Below, one piece after another: positions 1 through 12,404 of a stretch of 64,000 bases of DNA. The first letter of the stretch is position 1; each line of letters opens with the position of its first letter. The notes beneath the pieces are model-generated. The model worked only from the letters and a program-made list of their open reading frames with translations, was not told the DNA's origin and ran no database searches. Source of the DNA: Pristionchus mayeri (taxonomy: Eukaryota > Nematoda > Chromadorea > Rhabditida > Neodiplogasteridae); NCBI GenBank assembly GCA_036245805.1, contig BTRK01000002.1, forward strand, positions 26,963,067 through 27,027,066, read 5' to 3'. The position numbers and the translations under genes are program-made.

Positions 1-188
1 TCGAACGGGTATGACAAGTTATGTCAGAAACCAGAAGTAAATTAGAATAGCTCTATGTTAGCGTCGGTTAGCGCTCGCAAGATGAACTTTTTTAATCAAT
101 TGTATTTATCATGAGTTATATCTGACGTCAACATTGAGCTATTCTAATTTTCTTCCGGTTTCTGGCATAACTTTTCACGCTCGTTCGA
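1..188. repeat. Inverted-repeat element (MITE-like), about 53-bp arms
   Basis: The first ~53 bases, starting tcgaacgggtatgac and ending ttagaatagctc, are repeated in reverse complement with few mismatches at about 136-188, ending in ctcgttcga. The two arms would form a long hairpin with a ~75-base loop. The left end may lie outside the window. There is no coding capacity. Confidence 0.7.
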
Positions 189-314
189 ATGGATTATCAC
201 CCGATAGCTAAATCCGAAGTTTGGATGCATCGATAATGGTAAGTCGGGGTGCCGAGACCTGCTCAGTATAGATGAATTCAAACTTCGGATTTAGCTATCG
301 GGTGATAATCCATT
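189..314. repeat. 126-bp hairpin element with ~35-bp perfect arms
   Basis: The arm atggattatcacccgatagc (189 onward) continues through ctaaatccgaagttt and is repeated as its exact reverse complement ending at 314. It abuts the preceding inverted repeat directly. No genes. Confidence 0.75.
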
Positions 315-439
315 GGCTCTAACTCGATTCAAAATCATCATAGAAGGATAGGACCTTGACCTTTGGTATCCCCTTTTAAAATATGAAACTTGATCTTTGA
401 TCTTTGATCTATTTTATTCAAATCGCTCCAACTTGGCTC

Positions 440-800
440 AAACGCGTTCGTGTGACGAACTTTTTCGAATTGCCCGAGGCCTCACGAGCCTTTTACAACG
501 TTTTAAGCAGGCTTCTTCTTGCATACCTTAGAACACGATAACGTAGTTATTTGCGTACTCGCAAACCCATCTTTTAACACATAGCTCTGCCCATCTTGCT
601 CTAAAATCTGCCCATCTTGCTCTCACTCCCCGCAGCGTAAGCGTTGTGAAAGGCTCGTGAGGCCGAGGGTGATTCGAAAAAGTTGGAAAAGTTTTTCTAA
701 GTTTTTAAAGTTTTTGGAAAAGAAAAGAAGAAAAGAAAAAGTTTTTCGAATTGCCCGAGACCTCACTAGCCTTTTACAACGTTTTAAGCAGGCTCTCACC
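440..800. repeat. Local repeated block
   Basis: The phrase ttcgaattgcccgag followed by cctcac.agccttttacaacg occurs directly at about 467-510 and 748-795. A degenerate inverted copy lies near 645-685. The open frames here are overlapping artefacts of this purine-rich repeat. Confidence 0.55.
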
Positions 801-856
801 AGTCGCGTCCAATTGTTATCCTTAAAACACAACCCCGCGAACCACGTAGGTCGCTA

Positions 857-1164
857 GTTTCTGCAACAAACATCGTATGAAAAGTAATTCCATACGTGTA
901 GTTCTCACTAATGTTTTGGGACATTTGTGATCATGTTTGAAGCCATTTACCGAGGGACAGACCGGAAGAAACTCTTACGTTATCCCATAACACTTGAACT
1001 GTGATGAATATTCCACCATTTTGGAACAAAATAAAGATGTGTAGAGAGAAATATACAAGAATTTGAGCGGCAATAGCATAAAACATGATCACAAATGTCC
1101 CAAAACATTGTTGAGATGAAGTACAACTATGGAATTACTTTTCATGCGATGTTTGTTGCAGAAA
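857..1164. repeat. 308-bp MITE with ~36-bp terminal inverted repeats
   Basis: tttctgcaacaaacatcgta starts the left end and its reverse complement, ending gatgtttgttgcagaaa, closes the right end. A second nested inverted pair (atgttttgggacatttgtga at about 911 and its complement near 1085-1108) makes most of the element self-complementary. Non-coding. The following stretch to 1640 holds nothing I recognise. Confidence 0.75.
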
Positions 1165-1647
1165 TATCTCAAATTGTGAAGATTTCGACAGTTTTCGTAA
1201 AATAACTTGAAAACGAAAAATTTTAACGATCGTAAGGACTAAGTCGAATTTGTAGGCCTTGTTGAGAGCTATCGATTGCATTTTTTGAATGCTCGATTGG
1301 ACCACGTCGCCCATAGTAAATAGTCCAAGGACAGAGATATGAAAATTGATCAACATAGACACCCCCTAATTTGATGCGTAGAATCCATATTTGAAATAAA
1401 AACCATTGTATTTCACATATGTGATGGTCAAACAATCGATTTCTTGATCGAAAAATCGGATTTTCGAGGAAATGACCATGAAGACGGCTTCCTTCATCTT
1501 TGTAGATATTGAGACTGTTGTAGAACATCCCTCGTCCATTTCCTCCGTCGCGAACGGTCTTGCCCTATTTTTGTGCTGTGAGGATGAAATCTTTTTATTG
1601 TTAGGACTGTTGCATAGTGACGGATTCTTGTTAGTGAGTTCACTAAG

Positions 1648-4540
1648 TTGTTCTTAATGACTAATCCTAATGCCCCGCTTGGGGAGACGCCATCCCGGCC
1701 GACTTCAGGCGCAGGTAACCACTCTGCGACCCCTCGCATTAACCAATGCATCAAACTCATAGAGGAATGTATTTCGGGCTCTTCTGACGAAATGACGGAA
1801 CTATGGCGAGCTGTCCAGGCTCTACAGTCCAGCGATCGATTGAAATCTACTGAAATAAATCTGCTGCGAGCAGAGTCGTTGAGATTGCAGCAGGATAACG
1901 AAACTATGAAAGAGACAATAGCCAGTCTCAAAACGGAAGTAAAGGCTCTCCGATCCAAGCGAGTAAGTGTTTGTGAGACAGAGACAGCCACTGGCAGTCG
2001 TGAGAGAGCATCAAATCCCTCTCATTCAGCCCACCAACCGATCCGAGCTGCTAAAGAGAGTGGAAATGAGAGAGTGCTTACAGAGAAAAGAGTGCTCGAG
2101 CTGATTGAATCAGTCGAGAAGAATCGTGCAGTGGTGATCTATGTGATCCCCGAGTTCATTGATCTGTCAGCAGTGGGACGGGATGGCAGTGACTGGAATA
2201 CTGTGGCGTCTATCCTCAACCACATGGACATCTCTGGCAAACCAACGCATGTGTTTCGAATGGGACATGGACCTCGTGCTGGCCCACGGAATGGACGTCT
2301 CCTAAAGGTCATTTTGCCTAGTTCAAAAATCCAGCAGCAGGTAGTCTCGAGAAGGAAAATGCTGGCAACATTCAATGGTTCGGGAGGAGCGCGAGTGTGG
2401 CTACGACCGTCGCTGAGCAGAGAGGAGCGAGCTGTGAGTACAGACAGAGCATTCACGTACGGTCGTCCTTCCCATCGTACCAATAGCCAGCGCGTCCCTC
2501 CACAGCGTACATTCACGGCGAAGCCTGCGGGTCGCACCCGGAGTGATCTATATACACTTTGACCTTAGCCAAAAGGCCGAGAAGAAAGGCCGAGTATTCT
2601 TTTCAATAAGGGATGAATGAAAGGGCAGTAGTCCATCGCATGTTTAAATTCTGTACTCAAATATTCGTTCTCTTATAAATGATACTAACCTAAATCATGT
2701 TCAACTTTTACTTGATGAACAAAAATTCTCCATTTTGGCTTTTACTGAAACTTGGTGTAAACAAAAAAATTCCAGATGGACTAATTTTGGGAGATAATTC
2801 TAAGTATTATCAAATGGTAAGGTGTGATAGAAAAAGAAAAAGAGGAGGTGGAGTCTGTGCTCTAGTTCACTGTAGTATTGAAATCAAAGTAGTTTTTGAA
2901 GATTGATGAAGCATATGAAGTACTAATTTTCGACGCAAACATTAACGCTAATTTTGTACGCATTTTTGTAATATATCGTGTTCCCTCTCTCTCACAGAAA
3001 GAGAGCGAAAAATTATGGAAAATATTGAATGATTTTACTATCTGCCAGCATCCAAGTGTGATGATTTCAATATCCCAGCTATTCAATGGCCCTTAGATAA
3101 AAATATCAAATATAAAGGAATAGAAGAAGCCTTTGTTCATTTTGTTGAGATCGCCAATTTGATACAAACCGTTGAAAAGCCGAGTAGGGATAAAAACTTT
3201 CTTGACTTAATATTCACAAATGACCATGATTTGATTACAAACGTAGAAGTGACTCCCCCAATTGGCAACTCCGACCATCATGCAATAACCTACGAAATGT
3301 CAATTGGTCTTAGCCGGCCGCAATTTAAAACGCGCAAAAATTTTTCGAAGGGGAATTACGAGATTATAAATTCTACACTCGCTAAAATAAACTGGGAGGC
3401 TATTTTTAGGCCTATAGATTCAGTTCATATTATGTATGAGAAGCTTCTCAGTATTCTCGATTTGCTTATTGATTGTCATATTCCAATGACAAGAGAGTGA
3501 TCTATCTGGATTGCCAATACCCAAACATATTGAGAAAAAAATGAAATATCGCTTTCTGTATTGGCAAAAATGGATAGCATCTAAAGACCCGGGGTATAAA
3601 TATGAATACGAACGAGCAAATAAAATATGCATAAAAAGTTTAGAAAAATATGCAGCTTGTCGTGAAAAGGTGCTACTCTCAAGTGCTGATAAGAAGGGAT
3701 TCTATCGCTACATCAAATCAAAGCTTCATGACTCAAAGGGGAACAAAATTGATTCATTGATTGATGGTCAAGGCGCTGTGTGTGACACTGAGGCTGAAAA
3801 AGCGGATGCACTAGCTGCTGCATTCTCAAGTGTTTTAACTATTGATAATGGAATTACCCCATCATTTTCCCATAAGCGTGAGCCCATAAAGGATCGTGAA
3901 TATGATGAAATTTTTACGGGGTTCGAAATTTGTGACATGATCGAAAAATGGAAAAGTTCGTAGTGCCGTACTCCTGATAATATTAATATGTTTTTCATCA
4001 AGAAAATTGCAGTTCCACTTGCGATCCCACTCGAAATTATTTTTTAAAAAGTCATATGATACGGCAGAAATTCCTAAACGGTGGAAACATTCAATAATTA
4101 CACCATTGCGTAAAAAACCGCCATTCAGCGATCCTCTAAACTATCGCCCTGTTTCAATAACGAGTTTCTTCTGTAGAGTTTTTGAAAAATGTTCTGTAGA
4201 GTTTTTGAAAAAAAAGCATAGACGACGTGTAAATGATGCAAAATTAGCATACCAAATGATATTTGGTAATGGTAAGCTTGCATTGTCAAGGGATAACTTC
4301 TTCACGTTTGTCAAAACTCGAACTCGTGGTGCTGGTCACAAGATTTCTGTTGATATACCAAAAACAAAATTACGCGAGAATAGCTTTGCTCTTAGAATAT
4401 CTAAATCACTAATGCATATTTTACAGAAATCGAAGTTTAATTCTTCATACTCAGAGTTCATCAAAGTTTTTCTCGATGCAACGAAATGAAGATGATATTT
4501 ACAAGATTCTCTTTCCCCCACCTTTCCTACCGAATTCATT
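1648..4540 (+). mobile_element. Non-LTR retrotransposon (CR1/L2/Jockey-like), internally deleted and decayed
   Basis: ORF1 (1648-2562, 304 aa) has a leucine-rich coiled coil at about residues 45-105 and an RNA-binding-like half with VFRMG, GRLLKVILPS and VWLRPSLSREER. This layout is typical of ORF1 proteins in CR1/L2-type LINEs. ORF2 follows in frame-broken pieces. 2697-3100 is the first half of an APE-type endonuclease (RGGGVCALV, FVIYRVPS). 3130-3500 is its second half (DLIFTNDHDLI, PIGNSDHHAITYE, with the NSDHH catalytic-type motif). 3511-3963 is the linker. About 3964-4200 is the start of reverse transcriptase (EIPKRWKHSIITPL, DPLNYRPVSITSFF). The rest of the RT, including the catalytic YADD region, is missing. 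At about 4240 the sequence jumps to the C-terminal tail (FVKTRTRGAGHKISV). Several stops and frameshifts show it is dead. Confidence 0.85.
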
Positions 4541-4879
4541 GTAACAAATCCACATGCAAAAAAGAAGGCGTGTATAAATCTATTCTATTCTGTATCAAGA
4601 CGAGTAAAATGCAAAAAAAGTTCGCTGTACGATCAAAATTGAGCGACTTATGCTTCTTGTAGAAGGTAGATCACAAAAATCGATAATGAGCAGATTCGAC
4701 CAAATCAAGTGGATGGACCTTAGTCTAACCCCCAACAGTGGCCACCAACCAAGTTAGAACGAAATCGGAGATACAAAATATTTTCTGGTAGCAAAAGCGC
4801 ATCGTTTTCCTACCTTTTACAGGAGACCCGTAATAAAGATATGCCCCTCTGAAAATGCAGAATAGATAGAAAAGAGTAC

Positions 4880-4960
4880 CAGCGCAACCCGATAGCTTCC
4901 TGACGATAATATCGGCTGGTTTGGTGCACTTGATCGATGGATTCTCATTTCCGATCATTT
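4880..4960 (-). pseudogene. Family locus L1, third N-terminal exon remnant
   Basis: On the minus strand this encodes GNENPSIKCTKPADIIVRKL then SGCAG before a gtactc donor. It aligns with L2 exon 3 (GRANGSITCTKPAQIFV). The part that should read ...RCILLG upstream is lost and a TAA precedes the ATG in frame, so the exon is broken. No further exons of the module are seen downstream on the minus strand. The LINE at 1648-4540 lies where they would be expected. Confidence 0.55.
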
Positions 4961-5434
4961 AACCTAATCGTCCTTTCACGGCTTAAACTTATCTTGACAC
5001 TTCTGCACCTTTGCTTATCCGCATCATTTCTGATAGCTCACATCCAAGAGACTAAAAATGAGTAAATAAATGCTATCGGAAGACATTTCTACGATGGGTC
5101 GAATCTAGATTTGTATAATGCAATCAATTGCCCAAAAAGCATGATCTTTCCCAAAAAGCATTATTCGTAATTGCATACTCCGAACCCATTTTGACGAGTT
5201 ATTTCTTCCCATTCAATCAATTCCGAGAGGTCTATTTACACAATGGCCTTTCTGAAATCGTTGTTTACGTGAAATGACTTTCCAAAGTGAAATTTTCACA
5301 ATACAAATTGACAAGTCGGGATAGTACCGCTCATGCTGATCCGAGAGATTTCGAGAATGACAGCATAACACGGCATTCGTCATGCGAAATAACATCAAAC
5401 ATGACTAACAGCGCTATTCAAAAGAAAGTATTAC

Positions 5435-5566
5435 CCTGTCATCGGCATAGCAAGCTACGCGACAAGATCGGGTCGTTTGTACATTTGAGGTGTTGACTCC
5501 TAGTACTTCTCGAGCGTTCGGCCCTGTGAAGGGTTCGAAGCAAACGCCATCCGCCATGCCATCGAC
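5435..5566 (-). pseudogene. Family locus L1, N-terminal-unit exon
   Basis: The 132-nt exon is bounded by cttaaag and gtaata and is open throughout. It reads VDGMADGVCFEPFTGPNARE...SCRVACYADDR. It has the same length and phase as the N-unit exon of L3 (34808-34939) and is close to that of L4 (ANGMADSVNF...ERACQVACGD). Family hallmarks are MADxV, a serine/threonine-rich middle and C-x3-C near the end. I found no signal-peptide exon upstream and only a broken exon downstream, so this is probably a dead or fragmentary fourth member of the L2-L4 family. Confidence 0.55.
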
Positions 5567-5569
5567 CTT

Positions 5570-6740
5570 TAAGCAAATTTGTTTGAAAATGGGGAAATTC
5601 GACAATAAAAACTCAAGGTATGAGAGCACAGTATTGCTCACTAAAGTTGGAGAAACGCTCCACACAGTGCCTTCATTTTTTGGACTGCATGACGATTTTC
5701 GAGCATTTTACTCACCTTGTCGATTATGACGGCTATCAAAATGAAAAAGCAAGCTGTACTCATGTGTGGTTCAGAGCTAGATGGAGAGAAGTGTCTGCCT
5801 TCACTTCTGGAGCGTTGGCGGAAGCCGAGGGCTCGTCACTATGCATCACCCTCTTGCCTTGCTAGTATATAGTTTACTCTCTCCCGACCACATGTTATCT
5901 CGCTTGCCACAGTCAGAAGTAGGCCATAGCCTAGGGACGACATCGCTCGAAGAAACTCTTTATTCTTCATGCTCTCTCACAGGGAGAGTGATGCCTGGCG
6001 GAGCCATACCTACCACAGCCTCAACGCTTTTCAACAACATCATAAGCTGGAAAGGAGGCGAGCAGACAATAGAGTCCTCTCGCATGAGGCTCGACGACGG
6101 GTGCATGAGTACGTGGGTGTATGCTAATTCCACATTGTATGAAGTTGCGAACATCTGCATTTGGCGATGTACTGACATGTTTCGAATGATATCAACTCGA
6201 TGCTTTCTTATGCTAAGAGAGGGAATTTAATGCATTTAAATTTATTCTAATTGTATTTATCTTGAAGTGACACAAAACCTCGCCGAATCTACCCATATAA
6301 TTTACCCATATTCCGTACTCCAAAATGAAGAAAAAGAGATAGCAAGAATCTATGTCTCACAAGGAAACTCAAGTATGCAAGAGAAGAGGGAGGGGGAAGA
6401 TGAAAGGATCACAAAACGGTGTGTAGAATCACTCCGCCAGAGAAGAAAGATGTTTCGTGTAGCGAAAATCTCTCAACTCATCATTGGAAGAAGCAGAGTA
6501 ATGAATGACGGGTGGTTCAGGATTGTTGATTCATAGTAAGCAGGTCATATTAAGCATTCATACACGGACATCGCGTACAGTTACATTCCGAAGTGTTATC
6601 AATTTGAATTTGTAATAATAAGAACATTTTTAAACGCATTTATTCGACTTGTGTGATAATTAGAATGGGAACTACTGAAGTGATCGTCCAATTGCGAGCT
6701 CGTCTCTTAATATCGAAGTAGATAAAACTAATGATGAGAT
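5570..6740. other. Unresolved stretch
   Basis: There are overlapping open frames of 80-149 codons on both strands, for example 5781-6230 (+) and 5960-6178 (-). None shows a recognisable domain, signal peptide or consistent splice structure. I cannot support a gene here. Confidence 0.3.
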
Positions 6741-6744
6741 CAGG

Positions 6745-7020
6745 GTCTCTGCCTAGACGCATTTTCTAGTCAGACAAATCGACTAGAAGGGTCGGACTAG
6801 TCGAAAATGAGGGGATACGAGCCATCTCCCCCCTCACTCATTTCCCTCACATTGCGTCCACTCTCATTCTCATTTCGCATGTTCTCGCACGGTGTGGATG
6901 CAAAGTGAGGTGAAGAGGGAAATGATAGGGGAGAGGGGAGGGTTCGTCTGCACCTCATTTTCGACTAGACCGACCCCTGTAGTCGATTTGTCTGACTAGA
7001 AAATGCGTCTAGGCAGAGAC
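6745..7020. repeat. 276-bp MITE with ~70-bp terminal inverted repeats
   Basis: The left end gtctctgcctagacgcattt continues through ctagtcagacaaatcgacta. The right end is its near-exact reverse complement ending ctaggcagagac. The arms enclose a C/T- and G/A-rich non-coding core. The element lies just downstream of the chemoreceptor stop codon, so it may form part of that gene's 3' untranslated region. Confidence 0.85.
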
Positions 7021-7067
7021 ACTGTTCACAGCATAACTCTCTTTAAGAGATTTCCTTCCATCAGGAT

Positions 7068-8805
7068 TTAATCGCGTACCTGTGCTCGACTCTCTATTAG
7101 ATACAGCCCAACCGCCTTCAAATGGTCCACGTATTTGGGATTGAGAAAAACGGCCACAGAAGAATTGAAGAAGGAGTAAGTGGCGAGCAATGCAATTGCA
7201 GTCCACGATAAATCTGCATGAGAGGGAATATACACAATAATGACACAATCCGTTCAAGGTTCTGCCATTATTCGAATCGAATTACTATTGTGACCAAACA
7301 ATTTGCATTCGTAACTTAAAAATTCAAGGGCAGTCGAAATTGAATGAACCTAGCATAAATTACTTACAGTACGGAAGAAATCCGCACAGGCAACTTGCAA
7401 TTGTTAGTAGAGGAAGAATCAAGAAGATGAGAGCTGCGATGGCCTGAAGAATGGTCGATAAACAAATTAAGTACTATGTCAACCAGTACAACATGGAAAT
7501 GCACAACAATTACTAGCTAAATTAGCTGAGATTATGCGTAATCAATTTGACCAAATTATGATATGTATGCACACATAAACAATTTTCCAATTTGGCATGC
7601 TCACAACGTCAGTGGAAATTCCGTCACCTTACGTAATTATATTATAGGCAAGCATAAGTATAACAAAAGGACTAAATGGCTTCCCTGAAACCAAGCGTTT
7701 GCAACTAACCTGTGATATGACGAGCGTGTAAACTCTCCTCACTCTCTTGGTGAGTCTCTTGTCTTTCCTCTTTCCAATGATTCTCCTCTGTCTTCTCACT
7801 GCCTTCAGTGTATAGCTGACTACGAGAGCTGCGAATGATCCGATGACGACAGACTGCAGCACAATTGAGAACAGAAATAAGAAGGCGCCTCTATTCCATG
7901 CATAGGCTGCCCACACAACTCCGTGTCCCGAGACCCACTCAAGACCTGGAAATTCCTGAAAAAAATAAAAGATTGAGTCACATATCGCAGGTGAGTACCG
8001 TGGTCAGAAGAGTAATTTGATCCTCCAGATCGAGGTCGATGAATGCAAAAATGAGTGCATTCGCAGCTAGGGATAAGTGTAGGAGCACGACGATAGAGAT
8101 GAGTTGGAGATCATTCAATTTGAATTTCCCGCTGTGGATGAGCGATTGATTGCGGAAGAGGGCAACCGTGAGGAAAGAGGCGATACATTCATCGACTATG
8201 AAGATGAGAACAACCTGAAGTAGGAAATGGCTTCGAACGAAATTGCGTCTTCATATTGCGTTATCTCTCTTCGACGTGTCCAATGAGAGAGTGCGTTTAT
8301 TAGAGGGGGGAGTGCTTCAACTCTACATCTGGTAAAAAGAGGAGAGATGGAGGAATGAAGATGCATTACCATCTGGTAGTGGAAGGACATGTGGAGGTGA
8401 GTTCCGAGCATTCCCCTACTATATGCACCGAAGAGCGGATAGACAGGGAAGAGAATGAAGAGGAGAGAGAGATGGATGTTGAGCGCGATGAACCATGCCT
8501 TAACAAGCCGTCGTTGGATAATTGTTTGTTGATCAGTCTTCTCATATATGTGCAGATGGGTGTACAATTAAGAAACGATGATTTTGTGTAAAAAATACGA
8601 CCAACCTCTAGGAGGAGCAACGAAATCGATATTTCGTCGTGTAGATCTGACTGGCATTGAGCAATAGATATACGTGAAGAGAATGAACTGAGATGGAGAC
8701 AATTCCGATGAATTGATGACATGCAGTGAAAAGATCCTCCAGATCGGCATGGACCGTGTAATTGAAGCGCCGATGTTGGTCTAACCAATCGAGGAGCGAG
8801 TCCAT
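7068..8805 (-). CDS. Seven-transmembrane serpentine chemoreceptor (srh/str-like)
   Basis: The spliced minus-strand gene has exons at about 8650-8805, 8370-8540, 7999-8214, 7710-7955, 7368-7443 and 7068-7213. Hydrophobic segments appear in order: ACHQFIGIVSISVHSLHVYL (TM1), FIALNIHLSLLFILFPVYPL (TM2), VVLIFIVDECIASFLTVALF (TM3), ISIVVLLHLSLAANALIFAF (TM4), FLFSIVLQSVVIGSFAALVV (TM5), a strongly basic loop (RRQRRIIGKRKDKRLTKRVR), AIAALIFLILPLLTIASCLC (TM6), and SWTAIALLATYSFFNSSVAV (TM7) before a short tail FLNPKYVDHLK. This topology, the basic loop before TM6 and the N-S-S in TM7 fit nematode serpentine chemoreceptors of the Str/Srh type. Such receptors act in sensory-neuron membranes. The start is the ATG at 8803-8805 (MDSLLDWLDQ); an upstream in-frame ATG at 8889 is possible. 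The exon 1 donor and exon 2 acceptor are uncertain, and the gene could be slightly damaged there. Confidence 0.75.
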
Positions 8806-8899
8806 TGAATGAGGGAACGTTCTAACAGCTCGGGCGAAAAAAAGTCGAGCGCAGATTGAAAAATTGCCTTCGTTGCTATGATACAACAAGGACAGTCAT

Positions 8900-10750
8900 T
8901 AGATTAGTATCAAGTAGACTACAACATTCACTATCCGAGCACAATTTTTTCCTCAATCTCAATGATAATGTTAAATCCCACGTATATGAAAGCGAACACA
9001 CATGATCTTCTATGTAATTCACTGCGATATTTACGCTGTTTTTGTTAATTATTCATCGATTTGTTAATTATTCATCGAACAATTGTTTGTGAGGCGAATG
9101 ATCTCTACTTTTCTGCAGTACCTAAACAATTGTCGTAAACATGCCCTGATAATTCACAATCATATAATTCGATTCTCGGTGGATTTTTGAGAACGCCAGG
9201 CAACGCTACTCTAGAGAGAGAAACGCTACTCTAGCCACGACTCAAAAACAGAGAACAGCGGGTAAATTGCACAGCCATAGAAAAGAGAATGGGCAATACG
9301 GAGAATGCAGCTAGAGAAAGTGGTCAAAGCGGATATGAATGAGCACTGACGTGCCGGAATCCGAGTTGCATCTGAATTGAAACACATTATGAATGTGTTT
9401 TCTTCATTTTAGAACCGCTATTGTGTCCTTGTATGTTTGTTTGAAAAATGTGTGATATATGCGAATCTTCTCTCCTTCGTTCTATCTGCTACTATTTCCA
9501 GATTTTTCATGATTTCCACCAAGCTACAATCGGGCAACGCTCATTCTTTGGAAATGGAGTTTCTCGTGCGAAAGAAATCATGGGATGTTTCATGGCGTGA
9601 TTGCTTAGGGATACTAAGATACGAAAGGAACATCATTTCCACACAATGCCAACACCGAATCCTTTTTAGAATTGCACTCTAACCTACACTTTTCAGGGGT
9701 TATTTAAATGCTTTGTTGGTTTGGCCAAAGTGTATTGTAAAATGAATATGCGGCATTCTTAGCTAAAGTGGAACAATTATTGCCTACCTACACTCTGCAA
9801 ATAAGAATGATTGGCTAGTAGAGGTCGAGAAATGATGCCACTGATATCTCTTCAAGCTATTTTATCGCTCGACCGGTCGAGAGAGTGTGTAGAATGAAGA
9901 GAGCGTGGTTTAATTTCTCGAACTCAATTGGATACCCCTGACTCGCCTGTCTCCGTAGCAGCAGCAGTTAAGAGGACCCCAAGCTGTAGAATTGAAGCAC
10001 TGCCCTGGGTTGACCAGCTGATTCTGTTGGTTCTGCAAATAAGAAATCAAATTCATTCAAGAATGATTATTCATTATACTCATAAGGTGCAGGCCTTACT
10101 CGCAAGCCACTCCGCCCAATGTATTGATTCCCCTCATTCAGAAGCTACTTGACACACACGTCTTATTTTCAAGGTTAGGACAGTCATAGTTTAATTGATT
10201 CTTTTCATTTCCTCACCGAACAGTTTGCATTTACGGCTCCGCAACCCTTCGTGAGTAACTTGGTAGTGTGATCAATCATCTTTGTGCAAGTATGGACGTT
10301 GAGCAAGCAGTCAATCTGTACTTTAAAGTTGATGAATCTGCTTTCATTATTTTAAAATTGAATGGCAAATTTACAAAAAAAATGCCGACCTCCTTGCCGA
10401 TGGGAGGCGTAGCGCCAAACACATCGGCTGGCGTGATTTCGTAGCACTTGAGGCAAATGGCGAAAGGGCGGGCAGTGAGTATGAACACATAGTGGAATAC
10501 GACCATTTGTGAAGGGATAAAGTTGATATCAGGGTATACACTTGGACGTAAGGACTACAAAAGGCAGGAAAGTAAATGAATACTTCTTGGAAACAAAAGA
10601 CCACGAGATGAAAAGTATGTGAGAAGTGAAAGCGCGGGAAGAAGTATCTGAAAGCGGGATTCGAGATTGCGCTGAGTTCATCGTAACGGGAAGGAGTCAG
10701 GTAGTGGTGGGAATATGTGTGAATGGGATATATCCTGTTGACGTGTTAAT
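8900..10750. other. Intergenic stretch with one possible orphan exon
   Basis: Mostly non-coding. A minus-strand segment at about 9933-10035, preceded by atttgcag and ended by a gtatcc donor, reads NQQNQLVNPGQCFNSTAWGP then LNCCCYGDRRVRG. It is only faintly like the Cys-containing N-unit exons of the L-family, so I leave it unassigned. Near 9870 lies a short palindrome (ctcgaccggtcgag). The ORF at 10276-10506 (-) is hydrophobic but unrecognised. Confidence 0.3.
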
Positions 10751-10756
10751 TTACTA

Positions 10757-12021
10757 TCAGGTTGTAACATAAGTTTTGTCGCGTCCAATCTCTTATGCAT
10801 TTTAACCTCAGAAATTCTTCGAATTAATTTAATCTCAATTTCGTTATTCATCATCAGTGAGGGCCTTCGTACTCTTTCTTACGCGCTTTACTTCAGTCCT
10901 GTCAAGGCAGTTGAGGAGGCACATTAGTCAGACAAAGTTGTACTGAGATAAGGATTAGAAATCATTTTCACGCATCAGCTCTTCTTGAAAAGGATAAATT
11001 ATGCCGATTTTGTGTGATTTGCGTAAAGTACTACATATGTGCATAATTTTGAACCACTCACGGATAATGACAAACGAAAATCGTTCTAGAAATGTAGACG
11101 AGTTTGTATAATGCGGATGGTTGGTGACGGTCGCGAAAACTTTCGCAAGCCGAATTTTCTTCTCAGTAGATATCCAGATCCAAATAGTGGTGGAATATAG
11201 TTCACCCAAAGTGGTCAGTGTGCAGACAAAGTTTGGGGTAGATTGGGTTCTGTTGAGATAAGTGGCTCCATTCAGAACGATGGTATGTAAATTAAACTAC
11301 TGAAATCGGCACTTTGTTCATATTCCTACCTCGCACACATGTTCAATATCTGATTTGTTGTGTCCATCCGAACCATAAACCCTTCCCTTACTAGTATCTA
11401 CTTGGGATAAGTTTGGAAATAAATAGCTTTTGAATGACAATCTTTAATTCGAAACACCTAAACTTGCAAATTTTGGTAAAATTGTGCGCGAATTGAATTA
11501 ATAAAAATTCAAATTTCCCACAAGTGGAGTGTTTTTTCTCTCACTTGTTTAATGATAAATTATACCTCCATGAGTGGTAATTGAACGCACTTATGTTAGT
11601 CACTGTTGTTGCAATTCTGGATTCAGAAGAGTTGGTCAAGTTGGCTACGAATCAGCGGCTAGCCTTACACTCAGTGAAGTATATCTTTGGTTCCGCTCAA
11701 CATAGCACCATATCTGGCGTATATTTTGAAAGAGCATTGACGGGGTATATCACCATGCTGTAGAAGTTTGGTTCATTATTCATCTCTGCGAACTAGCACC
11801 CGATCAAACGAATTAATAAAATCTGCACCAAATTTAAATCAGTTCATATTAATATTTTTCGCATAGCCAGCGTGCGCAGTTCAGCTCTACCCTATGGTTT
11901 GAATGTGCATGAACACCCCAAACATATACTAGGAGGTCAGGCATTGATAATGTTTGAGAAGTATCCTTCATGGAAATATTGTGAACCTCCGAAATGCGAC
12001 AAAACTTATGTTACAACCTAA
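10757..12021. mobile_element. Mariner-like non-autonomous element, 1265 bp, family A
   Basis: Both ends carry the inverted repeat t(c/t)aggttgtaacataa continuing agttttgtcgc, and each end is flanked by TA, the target duplication of Tc1/mariner elements. The ends resemble mariner termini. No transposase is recognisable; the longest frame (11581-11763) has no catalytic motif. A second full copy lies at 53457-54720, and a rearranged copy forms the centre of the palindrome at 40768-41364. Confidence 0.85.
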
Positions 12022-12404
12022 TACATAAGATGACTTTTGATTTTACTTGTATTGTTCAACTTTGTTGACATCACAAACTCGTCGGAGCTACACCGGTAAA
12101 ACTACGTTTCCCATATTTGGTTATCAATGGACGACGATCCAAATCTACTTCACAAAGCTACACGTCGAAAGGATTGTTAGGTATTCATGAGAAGGGGAGG
12201 GAGGAGGAAGGTGAAAGAATCTCAAACCGGAAGAGAAGAATTGGTGGGGATCATAGGCGGAGGAGGGGTGTCTCATCTATAATCTGGCCTAGAGCTAGTC
12301 TATTTTCGAGGTGAGAGGACCCATTGTGCCCAATTATACAATGATACACCCTGATGTTTTTGAATAACAAAGACAAATCTATTGGAAATTGCTGATATAT
12401 CGAT

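Noticed and set aside
5781..6230. 149-aa plus-strand ORF
   Set aside because: No recognisable domain, no signal or splice structure, and equal open frames exist on the opposite strand.
8355..8591. Plus-strand ORF of 78 aa
   Set aside because: Antisense to the chemoreceptor TM2 exon; highly charged composition is the complement of hydrophobic codons.
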